Below, piece by piece: positions 32,459 to 47,042 of a DNA stretch of 64,000 nucleotides. A program made the position numbers and the translations under genes. The stretch is from Gamsiella multidivaricata (taxonomy: Eukaryota; Mortierellomycota; Mortierellomycetes; Mortierellales; Mortierellaceae). The notes beneath the pieces are model-generated. The model did not search any database, was not told where the DNA came from, and worked only from the letters and a program-made list of their open reading frames with translations. Where the stretch lies: contig NW_026251755.1 of assembly GCF_025024155.1 (NCBI RefSeq), positions 124,001 to 188,000 on the forward strand. Reading direction: 5' to 3'. Position 1 is the first letter of the stretch, and every line of letters starts with the position of its first letter.

Positions 32459-35436
32459 CTACGATGCTGATGTTGAGGGAAGGTTGTCCAATAGTCGCCT
32501 AAAGAGCGGGTCTGCCTTTAGCGCCATAATTACGTCCTCTTCACTTACGCTCAGTCGCACCCGCTGATGTATGTCCTGCTTTCCGGACTCGACTAACAGG
32601 CACCTTGAAGATCCTAGACTGGCGCATATGGCTGAAAGATCACTCAACATTGGTGGCTCGATATTATGCAAGCGGCACATTTGCAGGTGCGCATGAGCAA
32701 TCTCCGAAAACTCCACTTCCGCCAGACCCAAGCGTCTCAGCCTTGACGTAAGTGCAACGAGAAATAGTTTTTGGTGCAGAGATGCCGTTTGAATAAGCCG
32801 AACATTGGGCGAGGCAAACATTTCCTTGATGGCTTGATCCACTGTCCGAATTGTGACCTGCTCTAGCTCCGCGGGTGGTCCAAGGTTCTCATGAGGATTC
32901 CGTTGTGCTGCCTTTTGTCGCTGCTCCTCGTGCTTTTGGGCATTGGACTCTACGATCTCTACAGCTCGCCTAAATTGTCCAAGACCGCTCCTTGATTAGT
33001 CCACTGCATCAGTGCCGCGTATACATCTCCTGTCGTGAGTAACATGTAACCTCACCTGCAAATGTCAAGCGCCCGACGGGCATCTCCAGAGACAGCCCCA
33101 ACTTTGCGCGCCGCAAACTCAACGGCCTCCTTTCGAAATGCTTTGATACCCTGCAACCTGGACTCCACAATTGTGACCAGTTGCTGGTAGGTGTACGGCT
33201 GGAAATTGATTCTAGTTAGGCCTAAACCGCTTAAAACTATTGATCAGCGTCCGCATCTGTAAAATGGGCATACGAAGTGTTAAAATGGAGGCGGAATCTT
33301 CTTACCCAAACGACTGGAGACTTTGTTAGACAGCATGCGTTCAGGCAGATCCATCGTGTTTGCGACGGCAACAACGATCAATCGAGAGTGCACCCAGCTG
33401 GGCCACTCAAAGAAGTTATACATGACCGTTTGCTTTGCGGTGACCATTAAGTCGAGTTCGTCCATTAAGACAACACTAGTAAATATGATAAATTACATCC
33501 AGCAAATAAGCCAAAGAAGTTGGATGAAACCCTGACATTATCGCATATGTCCTCAGTTGAACCATCCTACCATGGCAATCGTCGTGGTCCCGGTGTGCTG
33601 AACTGCTTTTCCAGCAGCTGGAGCGCGTGATTTGCTGTGACCTTTTGATCGGACAGCGCCATCCATAGAAGTACATATGCATAAGATGGCTCCGTAACCT
33701 TCATGCCATTAATCTCCACAAACTGGAAAGGCGATATCTCCTAAAATGAATTATGAAAAAAGATCTCTTGTGAGCAAGTTCATGTGTGGTTGCGGTCGAA
33801 GACAGGAAGTTCTGCGGTAGAGTCTTACCCCTTCCTCAGCCTTTGCCTGTAATGACCTGATGACCTCATGCACCGTTGCTGTCTTTCCGGTTCCTGGTAC
33901 ACCAGAAATATCTAAAATGAGGGAAAGCATCCAAGAGATTTATAAACAGGAAGCGGCGGAAATTGTCAAACTGAATGAATGGGCTGAACATCAAAGTGCC
34001 TTTCGCCTTGCTTACAGATGCAACTTCCGGTGCCTTCTTCGATTGCACTTTCAAGGTGGTCCTGGATCTCTAGAAATTCATCTTCGCGACAAGGAAGCGT
34101 GTCCGGCACAGCCTTCACATGCAAGCGATTGCGGGCGTGCTCAAAATCGGTCGTCGGTACAGCTGTTGAAGTGGCTCTATGAGTAGTTGGTGTTTGAACC
34201 ACCAATGTTCTATACGTACAACGTAAGAGAATAAAGGTCGGCCATAAGTAAAAATGCCAGCTGCGCAAGCATATCCGCTAGCTACTACGTACTTTGCCCG
34301 TCTAAGTATTGCAGGCCGCTCGGAGGTCTTTTGCTTTCGAACTACTGGTGCCGGCTTCCTCCTTGCTGGAGCTTTTGCGTTCAGCTTTGGACTTGCATCA
34401 CTTTCGCTGTCATCCTCCTCATAGTCTTCCTAGGGCAGAGATAAACAACGTTATCATTACATTAGTAAAGTTGCACATCCATGAGTGAATATTCAATCGA
34501 GGTTACGAGATATCGACATACTGGCTCTGATTCTGATTCTTCTAGCTCCGGTTCACTTCCACTGTCGCTATCCGCTGTCCTTGCTTTTTTATTGCGTTTC
34601 GAAGAGGATGTGGCACTCTTTTGTTGGGGCTTTGACAGGGCAGAAGGAGCTGGTGGTTTTCTCGGAGACTGACTGACCGCTAGACTTGGACGTATTGCTG
34701 CCTTCCGTTTCGAGCGTACCTCCTTCTCCTCCTTCAGCTTCATCATCTCTTCGCCACCCTTCCATTCGATCGCGTGGTATCCAGTCATCTTCCGAACCAT
34801 CCCCCGACAAAACCATACCATACTTTGCTCCTCCTTGCGAAGTGTTGTCGGTCCGTCCCCAAATTTCTGTCGCCACTCAGACTCACTTAAGACCTGGCAC
34901 TTGGCGACGACTGTGCTGACATCATTTTGATCATCGTCAAGAGTATAAACGATCTCGCCTGGCTCAAGATTCTCCGGATAATTGCCCTTCCTCTGATGCC
35001 TTCTCAGCGTTTCAATATCCTCCTCTTGATGAAACCAGCGAAAATCGCCTTCGAATGCGCCTTCTTCGGTCTCCCAGAGCGACAAGATTTGGGCCACATG
35101 TGGACGATGCAGTTTCCCGGAATACTGCTCGTTTCTAAGAAGGACAATATCGCCAAGACTGTAGTTTGTATCGCCCTTGGTGAAGCCTCTGTAGTATGGA
35201 ATGTTGGAAAGCCCTGATCCACGAGTTGCTCTCCTTGTAGGTGCTGGCACTGGCTCGCTGGTCCGTGTGGCGTCCCCTGATTTCCTGCGCAGGAAAGTAT
35301 CTTTGTTCAATGGCTCACCGATCCAATCAATCTGCTCATTCTCAGAGTCCGAGTCGGTAGAAGGGTAAAGCGCATGCCTCGCCTGGTTCCTGGCCTTTTC
35401 GAGCCGTTTGTTGATCCTTTGTGTGGTCGTGACCAT
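32459..35436 (-). CDS. ORC1: Origin recognition complex subunit 1
   Basis: Eight exons (34522-35436, 34293-34429, 34016-34209, 33829-33911, 33571-33740, 33306-33475, 33056-33221, 32459-32969) give 781 residues. A BAH domain (about 83-230) is followed by a disordered basic linker and an AAA+ ATPase: Walker A GVPGTGKT (about 419), Walker B VVLMDELD (about 501), sensor-1 [13 protein letters not shown], then SSRLG, and sensor-2 region [17 protein letters not shown] winged-helix C-terminus completes the order. These are the ORC1 hallmarks: the ATPase subunit that marks origins and, with Cdc6, loads MCM. All catalytic residues are present. It is divergent from INTS6 with 283 bases between starts and convergent with the OSH gene. 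Confidence 0.96.
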
Positions 35437-35719
35437 CCTGGTAGATCGATGCTTGGGCCTGGTGATGCATGACTTGAACCAGGAACGCGAAAGGTGCTAT
35501 AGCGTGGCTTGGAGCTTTTTCCATTTCCGATTCAATTGGCCCTGTTCACCGTTTCACACATCCCCAAGCACTACTTCTCGTTTATCTTCCGTTCCTTCTT
35601 GTTCAGACGCACATCTCGTTTTCTGTGGGTCGCTGGGTGTCGAGCAAACCTTTTGCCAAGGCTTTGTAAAATATAATATATATAATATTGGAAAGGGGGG
35701 CGTGCCGAATATAAAAACT
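35437..35719. promoter_or_regulatory. Divergent promoter, ORC1 / INTS6
   Basis: 283 bases lie between two opposed ATGs. There is an AT-rich patch near 35668-35690 (ataatatatataatat). The two genes probably share this promoter. No specific factor site was recognised. Confidence 0.5.
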
Positions 35720-38040
35720 ATGATTGTCATATTCCTAGTCGACACCAGTGCGTCGATGAACCAAAAGTTCTCGAGTGGCATGTCAGCGTTAGAATGCACA
35801 AAGTCTGGGATTGAGCACCTGATCAAGGTAAATGAGGAGAGTATGCCTCGTTAAGCAAGGCACCCCCAAAATGAAGACGCAGACGTGATAGCTTTCTCAA
35901 TCTCAAGCTACCTTTTAGAAAAAATGTGGTTGGGTTTTCGTTGCTGACTTTTCCGCGATCTCCTGCACTGATAGCATCTGCCACACGTCAAGCCTGCCGA
36001 AAAGCACAACGACAAGTTTATGCTGGTTACATATGAGGAGGGCCCTGGGTGCGTCAGGGTACGACTTTGAACAGAAATGATTTACACCGCAAAGTATGTG
36101 GGCGTGTCTTCGATACTGATCTGTTCGCGCGTTGATACCGCTTTAGTCGTCTTTGAAAGACCCGCTTCCCCATCTGATCAAGGAGCTCAAAATTCTAAAT
36201 GCAACGGACATGTCCAATCCAGGAGCATCTCTCTCGACTGTGTTTGACTTACTCAACGTTTACCGTGTCTACCATGGTATCGATACGCCTGCCAGTGTAA
36301 GGACGCAATGCATGTTTTTTTTAAAGACTTTATCGAAACCTACACTTGAGTGGTTCAATGACAGATTCTTTGGCGTTGATTCACATAGGGACGCTTCCCA
36401 GCTACAATCGAGCCCACGATCATTCTATGGTTCACGGACGGAGGAAAACAATCATCTCCTGCAGGAGCTTTGGACAGGGTATGGGCAATATTCAGATATA
36501 CAGTATGGTCATCTCTATGATCGAATTGGCTACCTGCGCGATTTACTGAACATCTGTTATCCATGTCATAATTCTGAAATAGCTGAATATCCCAGGAATT
36601 ACATTCGCAGGAGTCGACTACTACCACGAGCCTTTTCGTTGGGATCAGAGGCTGTATACGATATTTTTGGAACCCAATGCCGAAATGGTCGATCCTCAGC
36701 TCAGTGTTCTCAGCACAGTCATGGGAGGTAAACGAAGGAGACGATCACCCTGCGCAGAAATAGAGAATGATCATTTGAGCTTGTCCATGGTGCCAAGTGT
36801 CCTGGCCTCCTCCAGGAAGTAATCAATCTGACGCACAGCACTTTTTATGTTGTACAGGAACGAGCTATCGCGTGCGGACATTAAGGCATATGCTCCAAGC
36901 AATGGACTGCATGCTTGGGATCAGCAAAATACCTCCAACCCAATTCTCTCCTCAAGCCCTCCTCCACATATACGGCGTTGTTGTCAACTTTGAAGATTTG
37001 ATCGGTACGGCAGACTGTTTGAACACTTCGTTATTTGCAATTCAATGTTATTCGTAGTCTTGAGACACTGTCACGTATCTGGAGCTAACAGCATCACTCT
37101 TCTCCAACTACACAATCTCGCAGCGGACCCTCGACGACCCAACACCGCCAACCACCATCAGCTCATATATGTCAATCCAAGCTGGCTCAATCCGCAGTCG
37201 CGACACCCTGGCTTTTTCCCAATTCCTGAACCTTTTTGGCCAGAATTGGATGCTCAACGGATACCTACTCGGAATGCGCAACCAACACTACATTACCACA
37301 CCAAGGATGAAAAACGCGTTGATATTCCCGAAGGTTTCCCATTCGACAAATATGTGGTTGCGCCATGTCCCATGACACAAGAGCTCCTTACGCGACCTTC
37401 AGAGTCCTGCTGGCCTGTAAGGTGCTGATGTGAAAAGCTACGACAGTTACCATGGTCTATCCAGTAATATGTTTGAGATTGACGTTATCTGCTCTGTTTT
37501 TATACTGAACTAGGTGTATGTAAAAAACAGCTACAAAACTGAGGGCTTCGGATTTCCTTTCGCATTCCTGAGAGCAAATACGAATAAGACAGCAGTGACT
37601 CTGACAGTGGTAGCCTATAACTATCCAGCGCTATTCACCCTTATGGGTATGTTCTGGTTAAGCATCTGCAGATTCCGTATTGCACGTAGTCCAAAGTTCT
37701 CGCATGGTAACCTTAACTATTTTCTTTCACACAGTGAACCTTTACTCCCTCCCTGATCGGACACCGACTCCGGCCTGGCTTCGAGACTTCTCGGAATATC
37801 TTAGCCATACACCGTCCTATTATTACACTGTAAGCATTGCTTATTATATGTGACAATATAGAAAAGATAGCGGCTGCTCTAAGATTCCGCTAACTTGCTG
37901 CTATGTTATATCACCTTTTAGCCCCTACGGAACGCGCTTAAGAGAATGGGCATTGTCAATATCATACCATCCGACCAGGGAATGCTTAGTCCTGCGGTGC
38001 TAAAAATCATCAGCAAAAACAAGATACAGGTAATTTCTTC

Positions 38041-38073
<33 letters not shown>

Positions 38074-40149
38074 GAAAACGACTAGTTCAACAATAACCCA
38101 TGCTAACGCCCGGTTTTTTCGGATAGGCCAAATCTGAATTAGATCGGCTCCTGAGTGCAGAGCCAAGTTTAACGGTGGATCCAGTGGGTCTGAAAAAGAA
38201 GACACTCTGCACTAATGCTTTCGATGTGCCTCGATCGGAATTAATTTCAGTGCTCAGCGATCTAAAGCGTTCGTTCTTCAAGGAGCTTCAACTCAGACCA
38301 GCATCAGCATTGGCCACATCATCACCAGACATGGCTCAGAAATCAATAATCTCAGGATCATCACGAGCAATAGACGCCAGACTTGATCTTTTCGCAGATT
38401 CTGATGACCTTCATTCGCTTCCAATTGCCGACATGGGTATTTACCAGGATCGTATGCAGAAGATCCAACAGGAGAACCTGAGAGACCCTTTCCGAGACGA
38501 AGAATCGGCAAAATCGCTACAAAGGACTATGTTCGGCAACCCGTATAAGCAGGACAAAAAGGTCTCTATCGATGAAGAGGACGAGGCATCCGCGGCTGAC
38601 TCGTCAATATCGTCCAACAGCACATCCAGTGGATCTTCATGGTCGTCTATCCTCGGCAGGAAGCGGAAACCTCGGCGGAGATCTGTTTCATCATCACATT
38701 TTCCCATCGAAAAAATCCCAAGTCTGGCTCAAGGAGGCCGATCAATTTCCGGCAAAGTCCAGTTGGTGTCATTCGGCCCCTCTGGCACAAGAACTGTGTT
38801 GCCACCGATACTGAAGGTCCTGGTCGAAGATGGCTCAGGCAAGCCGCAGAGTTCTAGCTACCCCACAGATACCCTTAGCCGTCATTTGGGCATGCATGAT
38901 GGAGAAGATGAGGATGAAGAGGAGGATGACTTCAGAAGAGCCATGTTCAACTCGGATGAGATGGAAATGGATGGTGACGACGAAGCGGCGCGTCTCAGAG
39001 CTGACACACCAATGCCTGGAGGAATCGGGCTGGATGACGATGACGTGGAAATGGAAGACATGCAGTGCGCACAGGAGATGATCCCGGCCCCGATAATCTC
39101 GATAAGCCTCGATGACATTGCTACCGACAACGCAGGATTATCTTTTGCTGGGAAAGGGAAAACAGCTTCGGATTTACTGGCAAGCCAAGAATACGAAAAG
39201 CATCGTCAAGGTGTGGAAGACGACTTGCAGCAGCTCAATGGTACCGCCATACCAATTTTCGATAGCCTGGTATACGACCCAACGGCTCTCATGGAGCTAC
39301 AGTCAATTCCTCATATGATCCCCGAACGTACTCCTTCCGGAGCCGCCGCTCTGCAGATGCATGCCAACGAATCGTTGTCTAGCTCGCCATCACTGCAGGA
39401 TAATAGTGATGTGGAGGCCCACGCAAAGAACACAGATGTCATGTTAGGAACGAACAGTAATCCACATGACCTCATGCCTATCCCAATACTACGCCCGCCG
39501 TCAGAGGACGTCAATAGGGCAGATGCTAATGCGCCGGCTTTGACAGAAGCAATGCGCGGACCTAACTCCTCAGTGATTGGGTCTAAGCTGGACCATGCCG
39601 ACCCATCAATATCAGATGGCTTGCGCCGATCATCCGCTACAAGTGGGGAAGCAAGCGACATGTCGACGAACAATATGGAGATAGAAAGAACCTCGGCCGT
39701 GCCTAATACGGAAGCCTCGATGGAACCGCGGACAGAGCCATCTCATACGATCCGAGATCAACAAGTGAGGTCCGCTAGTTTCTCAGCTGTCCCGAACTCT
39801 ATGTCAACGGGAACGTCAGTTATGATGGATAACACACCATTGGAATACAAGCATGCCATGGTCAGACAGATTAAAATGAGTCCCAAGTGTAAGTATCTCA
39901 CCTTTAACATCAGGAATTGTGAAGTTCCGACTGTAAAATCTCACATATATTTACGCTGTTCTTGCTACTTTGCCATTGATCTTAGTCTACAACGAAGCAG
40001 CTATCCTGGACATGGTGTGGAAAGTAAATGCGGCATCAAACTGGACCAAAGAACAGAAGCGTATTGCACTCTCGGGGTGCCTTGTCCTTGCCAAGGGTCT
40101 GCGTCGAGTAGCGGTTGTCTCTGCCCTGGAATCGCTGCGAAATAAATAA
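35720..40149 (+). CDS. INTS6: Integrator complex subunit 6 homologue
   Basis: Twelve exons (35720-35827, 35975-36058, 36147-36296, 36389-36478, 36583-36727, 36858-37004, 37124-37416, 37514-37646, 37735-37829, 37922-38029, 38127-39888, 39986-40149) give 1092 residues. It opens with a von Willebrand A domain holding a MIDAS motif (FLVDTSASMNQ) and IEPTIILWFTDGG, followed by EPFRWDQRLY. Then come HQLIYVNPSW, PIPEPFWPE, FPFDKY, ESCWPVYVKNS and AYNYPALF, in the same order as animal INTS6. Downstream are PIADMGIYQ and FGNPYKQDKK, also INTS6 motifs. The last exon (NEAAILDMVW ... LSGCLVLAKGLRR) fits the C-terminal domain shared by INTS6, SAGE1 and DDX26B. INTS6 belongs to the module that brings PP2A to Integrator at paused Pol II. 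The acidic/Ser-rich middle is longer than in animals. Confidence 0.95.
38043..38072 (+). repeat. T30 run in an INTS6 intron
   Basis: Pure 30-base T run, 54 bases before the acceptor at 38126, on the sense strand. Confidence 0.95.
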
Positions 40150-40274
40150 ACTCAAAGACCTCTATAATATTATATTCGTATGGTTATGATATTGAATAAA
40201 TTAACAGGTTTGATCGCAGCTAATTATTCCTGACTCTCGAAGTTCCCAGCCAGATCCACCACTTGAATAATAAC

Positions 40275-42353
<2,079 letters not shown>

Positions 42354-43048
42354 AATGCTTTCACCACGGCTGTCTTTTGACGACAGTCAGCTTCAGCACC
42401 AGAAGACTATGAGTTCGTATGTGGTAAAAAAATTAAATAAATAAAGGATACCAATTGCAATCCATGGTCAGTGATCGTAATCATTTCGCTCAGTAGAGAA
42501 TGCTTTCATGTTTGCCAGAACATAAACGCGACAAATTCCTGCTCTGTCTATGCCGAGCAATGCTCTCTCTTTGCGTGCGCGGAAAACGGTATATCAGATC
42601 GTTGGGTATGTAAGTGCTCTATCTGCATGATAAGAACAGGAGTATCCAGTGGTCAGTTGTGGGGAATCGATTCTTTAATCTTAACGGTAATAAGGTTTGC
42701 GCCAATTTGAATTACACATGCACCTCTGTACAACCATTCTTTTCAGAAGACCAAGGTAGCACAGGAGCAGCACAGGAGTGGGAAAACGATTACACAGCGC
42801 GACTCTTCGTTATTTGCTCATATTATTCTCCCAATTCCGTTTTTATGCTCCTTCTCTCCCACCGCCTCTCCTCCCCTCCTCCCACTCCCCACTCCCCTCC
42901 TTGTACTTGCTTTGAGTACATACCTTTCTTGACAGGAATAGCTGTCCGAGCAACTCGCCATCGACTACACGCCCATTGCGGTTCATCCTCATCGCGATAT
43001 TTGCGTCCCTCATCCTCCAACTCCATTCTTCGGAAATACTTCGGCATC
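42354..43048. other. Intergenic region, NKAP / ATG22
   Basis: 700 bases with the NKAP 3' end and the C/T-rich promoter and leader of ATG22 (42830-42910). No gene seen. Confidence 0.5.
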
Positions 43049-45120
43049 ATGGATGTAGACGATAAAGTGTCATCTGGTACTTCGGATCATACAACGCCGC
43101 GTACGGGTTTAATTTCACGCCTCAAAAAGCATCTCCTCCACGATGACCCCAACGATGCTATCACACTGCAGCCGTACATCCAGGAACGTTTGACCAAGAA
43201 GGCGGAACTTTGGGCGTTCTTCTTGTTCGGATTCGGGTACTTTGGTTGGTCCAACACCACTGGCGCCCTTTTCCAGCCTCTACTAGTCCAGCAGGTCGCA
43301 CGAGGCGCCTCGCACTTGAGCTCGGACCTGATAACACCATGCCCTTCAAAAGACGCCGAGATTCCTGTGGGGGATAAGTGCGTCGTTCCCTTTGGCTTTA
43401 TCTATGTCGAACCAACTTCCTACACGCTTCTAATCAACGTGGTTTCGGTCTGGTGCACGATTGTGGTCTCGCTGGGGACATCAGCATTTGCGGACCATGG
43501 ACGGTCTTCCAGAAAGTTGATGATGACTTTTTGCTTGCTGCTCGCTGTCACGACTGCATTCATGTTCATTGGACCATTGAAGCCTGAGGTCTGGTGGATT
43601 AGTGGTTTCCTGATGGTAGTTGGTATGCGAAGAGCTCTGAATAGTGAATAATGTGAGTGATCTAAGCTGGAAAGTCGCAATCAACTCACAACAATCCTGT
43701 TGTTTCTTGCCGATATTACTAATTTACAATACGCTAGGGCTGATCTTCAATGGAGTGACCTTGAACTTCTTCGATGCCCATATACCTATTCTGGCTCGAT
43801 TTCACCCAACCGTGATCAAAGCCATGGTCGACCATGGGGCAGATTCCCAGGAGCACGTAAAGGCCAAGGTCCAGGTAGCAACGTTCCTCTCTGGCGGAGC
43901 ATCGGCTGCTGGATACGCCGGTGGTTTTCTGCTCACGCTCCTCGCTACGTTGGTCATTATTATGACAGATGCCTCACCTCTGGTGCTGGGCTACTGTCTC
44001 ATCATGAGCTCGGTCTTTGTCCTGATCTTCATGATTGCTTACGCCTTCCTCTCGCACCAGAGAACATCACCTCCCTTGCCTGAAGGCGCTAACGTCTTCA
44101 CCTTCGGATATGTGCGCATCGGCAAGACTATGCGCCAGGTCCGCCGTCTGAAGACCATGTTTTTCTACCTCTGCGCATGGTTTATTCTCGGCGACGGTCT
44201 GACGTCTGCGACTAGCATGGCCATTTTGATCGCACAGGACCAGCTGCGGGTATCGAATGACGCCCTAATCATCGCAGCATTGATTCAATACATATTTGCA
44301 GGATGCAGTATGTGGTTCTGGATCTGGTTACAGAACAGCAAGGGAGTCAAACCTATGAAAGTTATTATTATCAACTCTTGTCTGTTCGGACTGATCCCAA
44401 TCTACTGCCTGCTGGGTCTGATTAAGAGCAACCCCGTCGGACTGAAGCATACCTGGGAGCTCTACTTGTGTGCCTCGCTCTTTGGACTGTTTATCGGCGC
44501 CATTAACTCTTCGAACAGAGTCGTCTTTTCGCAGTTTATACCACTGGGCCACGAAAATGAGTTATACGCTGTGTTTGAGATGGTAGGGCCCTGAACTTGA
44601 GATTTTACATCCAATGCACCCAAGGCGACAATTTATGATCTTCCACTAATTAACGCCTGAATGACATCCTTAGGCAAATGTATCGTCTTCGTGGATAGGG
44701 TAAGATACTCATATAGCGTAGGAAACCCACTTGTATCAAATGGTATTGTATCTATGGGACTAACAGTTTTATTGCTCCTCCTGTAGACCATTGATCTGCA
44801 CGGCAATCATCGAGCGAGCCGGTATCAGGCACACTTGGTGGTTCCTTCTTACGCAGTTTTATATCCCTGCTATCATGATGGTCTTTGTCAACGGTACGCT
44901 TCCACCGCAATCGACCAATCAGCTTCGTAATGAGTGGTACACTAACGTCAATAATGCTTTATCAATCAAAACAATAGTGGAAAAGGGCCGCCAAGAGGCC
45001 ATCGATTTTTACAATAATGAACAAGCCGAAAAAGCGCGTGCTAAGCAGCTGACAGACATGACCGTATTGAGCGACTCAAAGCTCATGGGCTCTGAGAAAG
45101 ACCTCAACAAAAGTGTTTGA
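43049..45120 (+). CDS. ATG22: Atg22-like vacuolar amino-acid efflux transporter
   Basis: Four exons (43049-43622, 43738-44582, 44674-44699, 44787-45120) give 592 residues. It is a major-facilitator-type membrane protein with about ten to twelve hydrophobic segments. ATG22-family features include the N-terminal ELWAFFLFGFGYFGWS, the pair around FNGVTLNFFDAHIPIL, SGGASAAGYAGGF, the FYLCAWFILGDGLTSA segment and the late INSSNRVVFSQFIP. In yeast, Atg22 exports amino acids from the vacuole after autophagic breakdown. Exon 3 is only 26 bases, but the phases on both sides match and it rebuilds a continuous helix (ANVSSSWIGPLI). The N-terminus has a cytosolic lead of about 60 residues; the C-terminus is charged. 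Confidence 0.92.
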
Positions 45121-45320
45121 AAGACTGCCATATCCCTCTCTACCCTAATAAATTACAATAGTCCGGATCGATTGCACTACACCCTGCTGACTGTTCATTA
45201 TTACGCATGGTCCATTATCGCCTGGGTGTCGTTTGCTGTCGAATCGACATTTCATCACCTTTTATTCCCGCATATTTCTGGTTATATTTGATCGTTGCAC
45301 TACATCCCCTCCACATTTTA

Positions 45321-46749
45321 TTACTCATCGTCATCGCTGACCTGCACATCCTCCTCGCCTGCAAAGAGCTCGTTATCCACATGAACCTTGGCCATATCTC
45401 GTGTAATGCGCGCCTCCAGCTCCTCAGGGGACTCCGTATCATCCATGTTCATCGTATACTTTGAGAAATCGAACACATCATCGCCATCGTCCTCCTCATC
45501 CTCTCCAGCAATCTCAGGGTTGAAGTCGAACAATTCCCTTCCAGAGAACTGCAACATCTTTCCAGCCTTGTAGGCAGCCTCCTTGGCCTTGCGCTTCGCC
45601 TGCTCTTCCTGCTCTACGCGATCCGCACGCATCTTCTTCCAGGCCGCAAAACTCTCCACAGTCACGGGTGTCAGATTCTTGCCCAGCTTGTGTCGCTCTG
45701 TCTCTAAAAAGTCCTCAATTGAAATAACTTCCTTGTTGGCCTCCGCTCGGAGCTCCGCCTTAGTTTTCAAAATGAAGCCAGGCGGAAGAGCATGGCGATA
45801 TTTGCATTGGGTTCCTGAGATGCAATGTGTGAAAGGATAGCGTAAGTAACCCTGTCGTATGGATCCTTAGATAGTCAAATGAGTCATTGGCTATTGCTAC
45901 GATTTCCGTAATGCTTACCTCCATTCGGGCAATCCCAGAACCAGCCATATTTTTGATTTTCGATAGCCTCCAAAAAGTACTTGCACACAATGTCGGTGGT
46001 CGTTGCATTAGTGATGCCCTTTGATTTCGAATTGACAACGGATTCCAGCTTCGATTGGTCCCACGTCTCCATTGTATCTATTGAAAAAGAGAGGGAACAC
46101 ATAAAACAGGGGTCAGGAACATTGCGTTTCTGTATGGCAACATCAGTGACATTCATATTATCCCTTATCGTCCCACGGCCTGATGGAATGGGCGCTATGG
46201 TACTTGCCATTCTTCTTTTCGTCATCACGGTTGTCCGTATACAAGTCCCTCTTGGCTGTCTTGCGCTCGACGTTGGGGTCATGGGAGAATTTGCATTTGT
46301 CGCCCTTTGTACATGTTCCTGCCTTGAAGAACGCACAAAGGACAGTCTTAGGGTTGACACCGAAAGGCACCTTCTGCTGAACCTGTACGGGCTTGAAGAG
46401 GTCATTGAGCTCCTCCTTCTTCGCCTGTTCAGCACGTTTACGATCGACAATCGCCTGCTTTTCGCGCTCCTTATCAATCTATATTGCGCAAGAGAACAAC
46501 ATTTGAAATATAAGATGAGTAGAATGTCTATGTGCGTACGCTTAGTTCCCAATGTGGATTCCAGATAGCAGAGAGCAACAAGCTGTATATGGTTACCATA
46601 TCCTTTCTGGACTGACCAGCCTGTGCTGCCTGGTTTTTGACAGTCTCGACATAGCGCGAGACCTTGGCCGACCTATTCTTGTTTTTAAGGCCGAAGGTCT
46701 TGTCCTCCACAAGCTTTTTCTTCTCGGTGTTGGCCTTTTTTGGTGGCAT
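45321..46749 (-). CDS. ZC3H15/Tma46-like CCCH protein (DRG partner)
   Basis: Four exons (46597-46749, 46208-46478, 45919-46077, 45321-45814) give 358 residues. It begins [20 protein letters not shown], the family's highly conserved start. Two CCCH zinc fingers follow: [19 protein letters not shown] near residue 97 and CKYF ... [14 protein letters not shown] near 170. Then [12 protein letters not shown] and [14 protein letters not shown], and a DFRP domain with an acidic end ([12 protein letters not shown]). Such proteins bind and stabilise the GTPase DRG1/Rbg1 and act with stalled ribosomes. Intron 2 appears to be GC-AG (aatG|gcaagt); no GT donor fits. It converges on ATG22 with 200 bases between stops. 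Confidence 0.93.
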
Positions 46750-47042
46750 GATGAGTGTGTTGTCCTATGCTTCACAAAGTGATGGATGGAGAGGGCTATT
46801 TTTTCCTCTGGCAAAGGTGAGTGGATGCAGCGTGGCGCAGTAAGGAACAACAAATGATGACATTTTTGTGACTTTTTTCAGAAAAAGCGTGAATTGATCC
46901 TGATGCTGGTTCCCTTGGCCCCGAAGGGGCTTTATGCACTGCCATTCTCCCCCCACTCTCTACAATATATGGAACCCTAGACGAATTTACAGGTGGGGAG
47001 GGATATTATGACTTGGAGCGTACATTAGGACTCATTTTTGCT

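Noticed and set aside
46765..46956. Short minus frame between ZC3H15 and the TAF1A-like gene
   Set aside because: No start context or homology; the TAF1A-like gene ends upstream at 47043.
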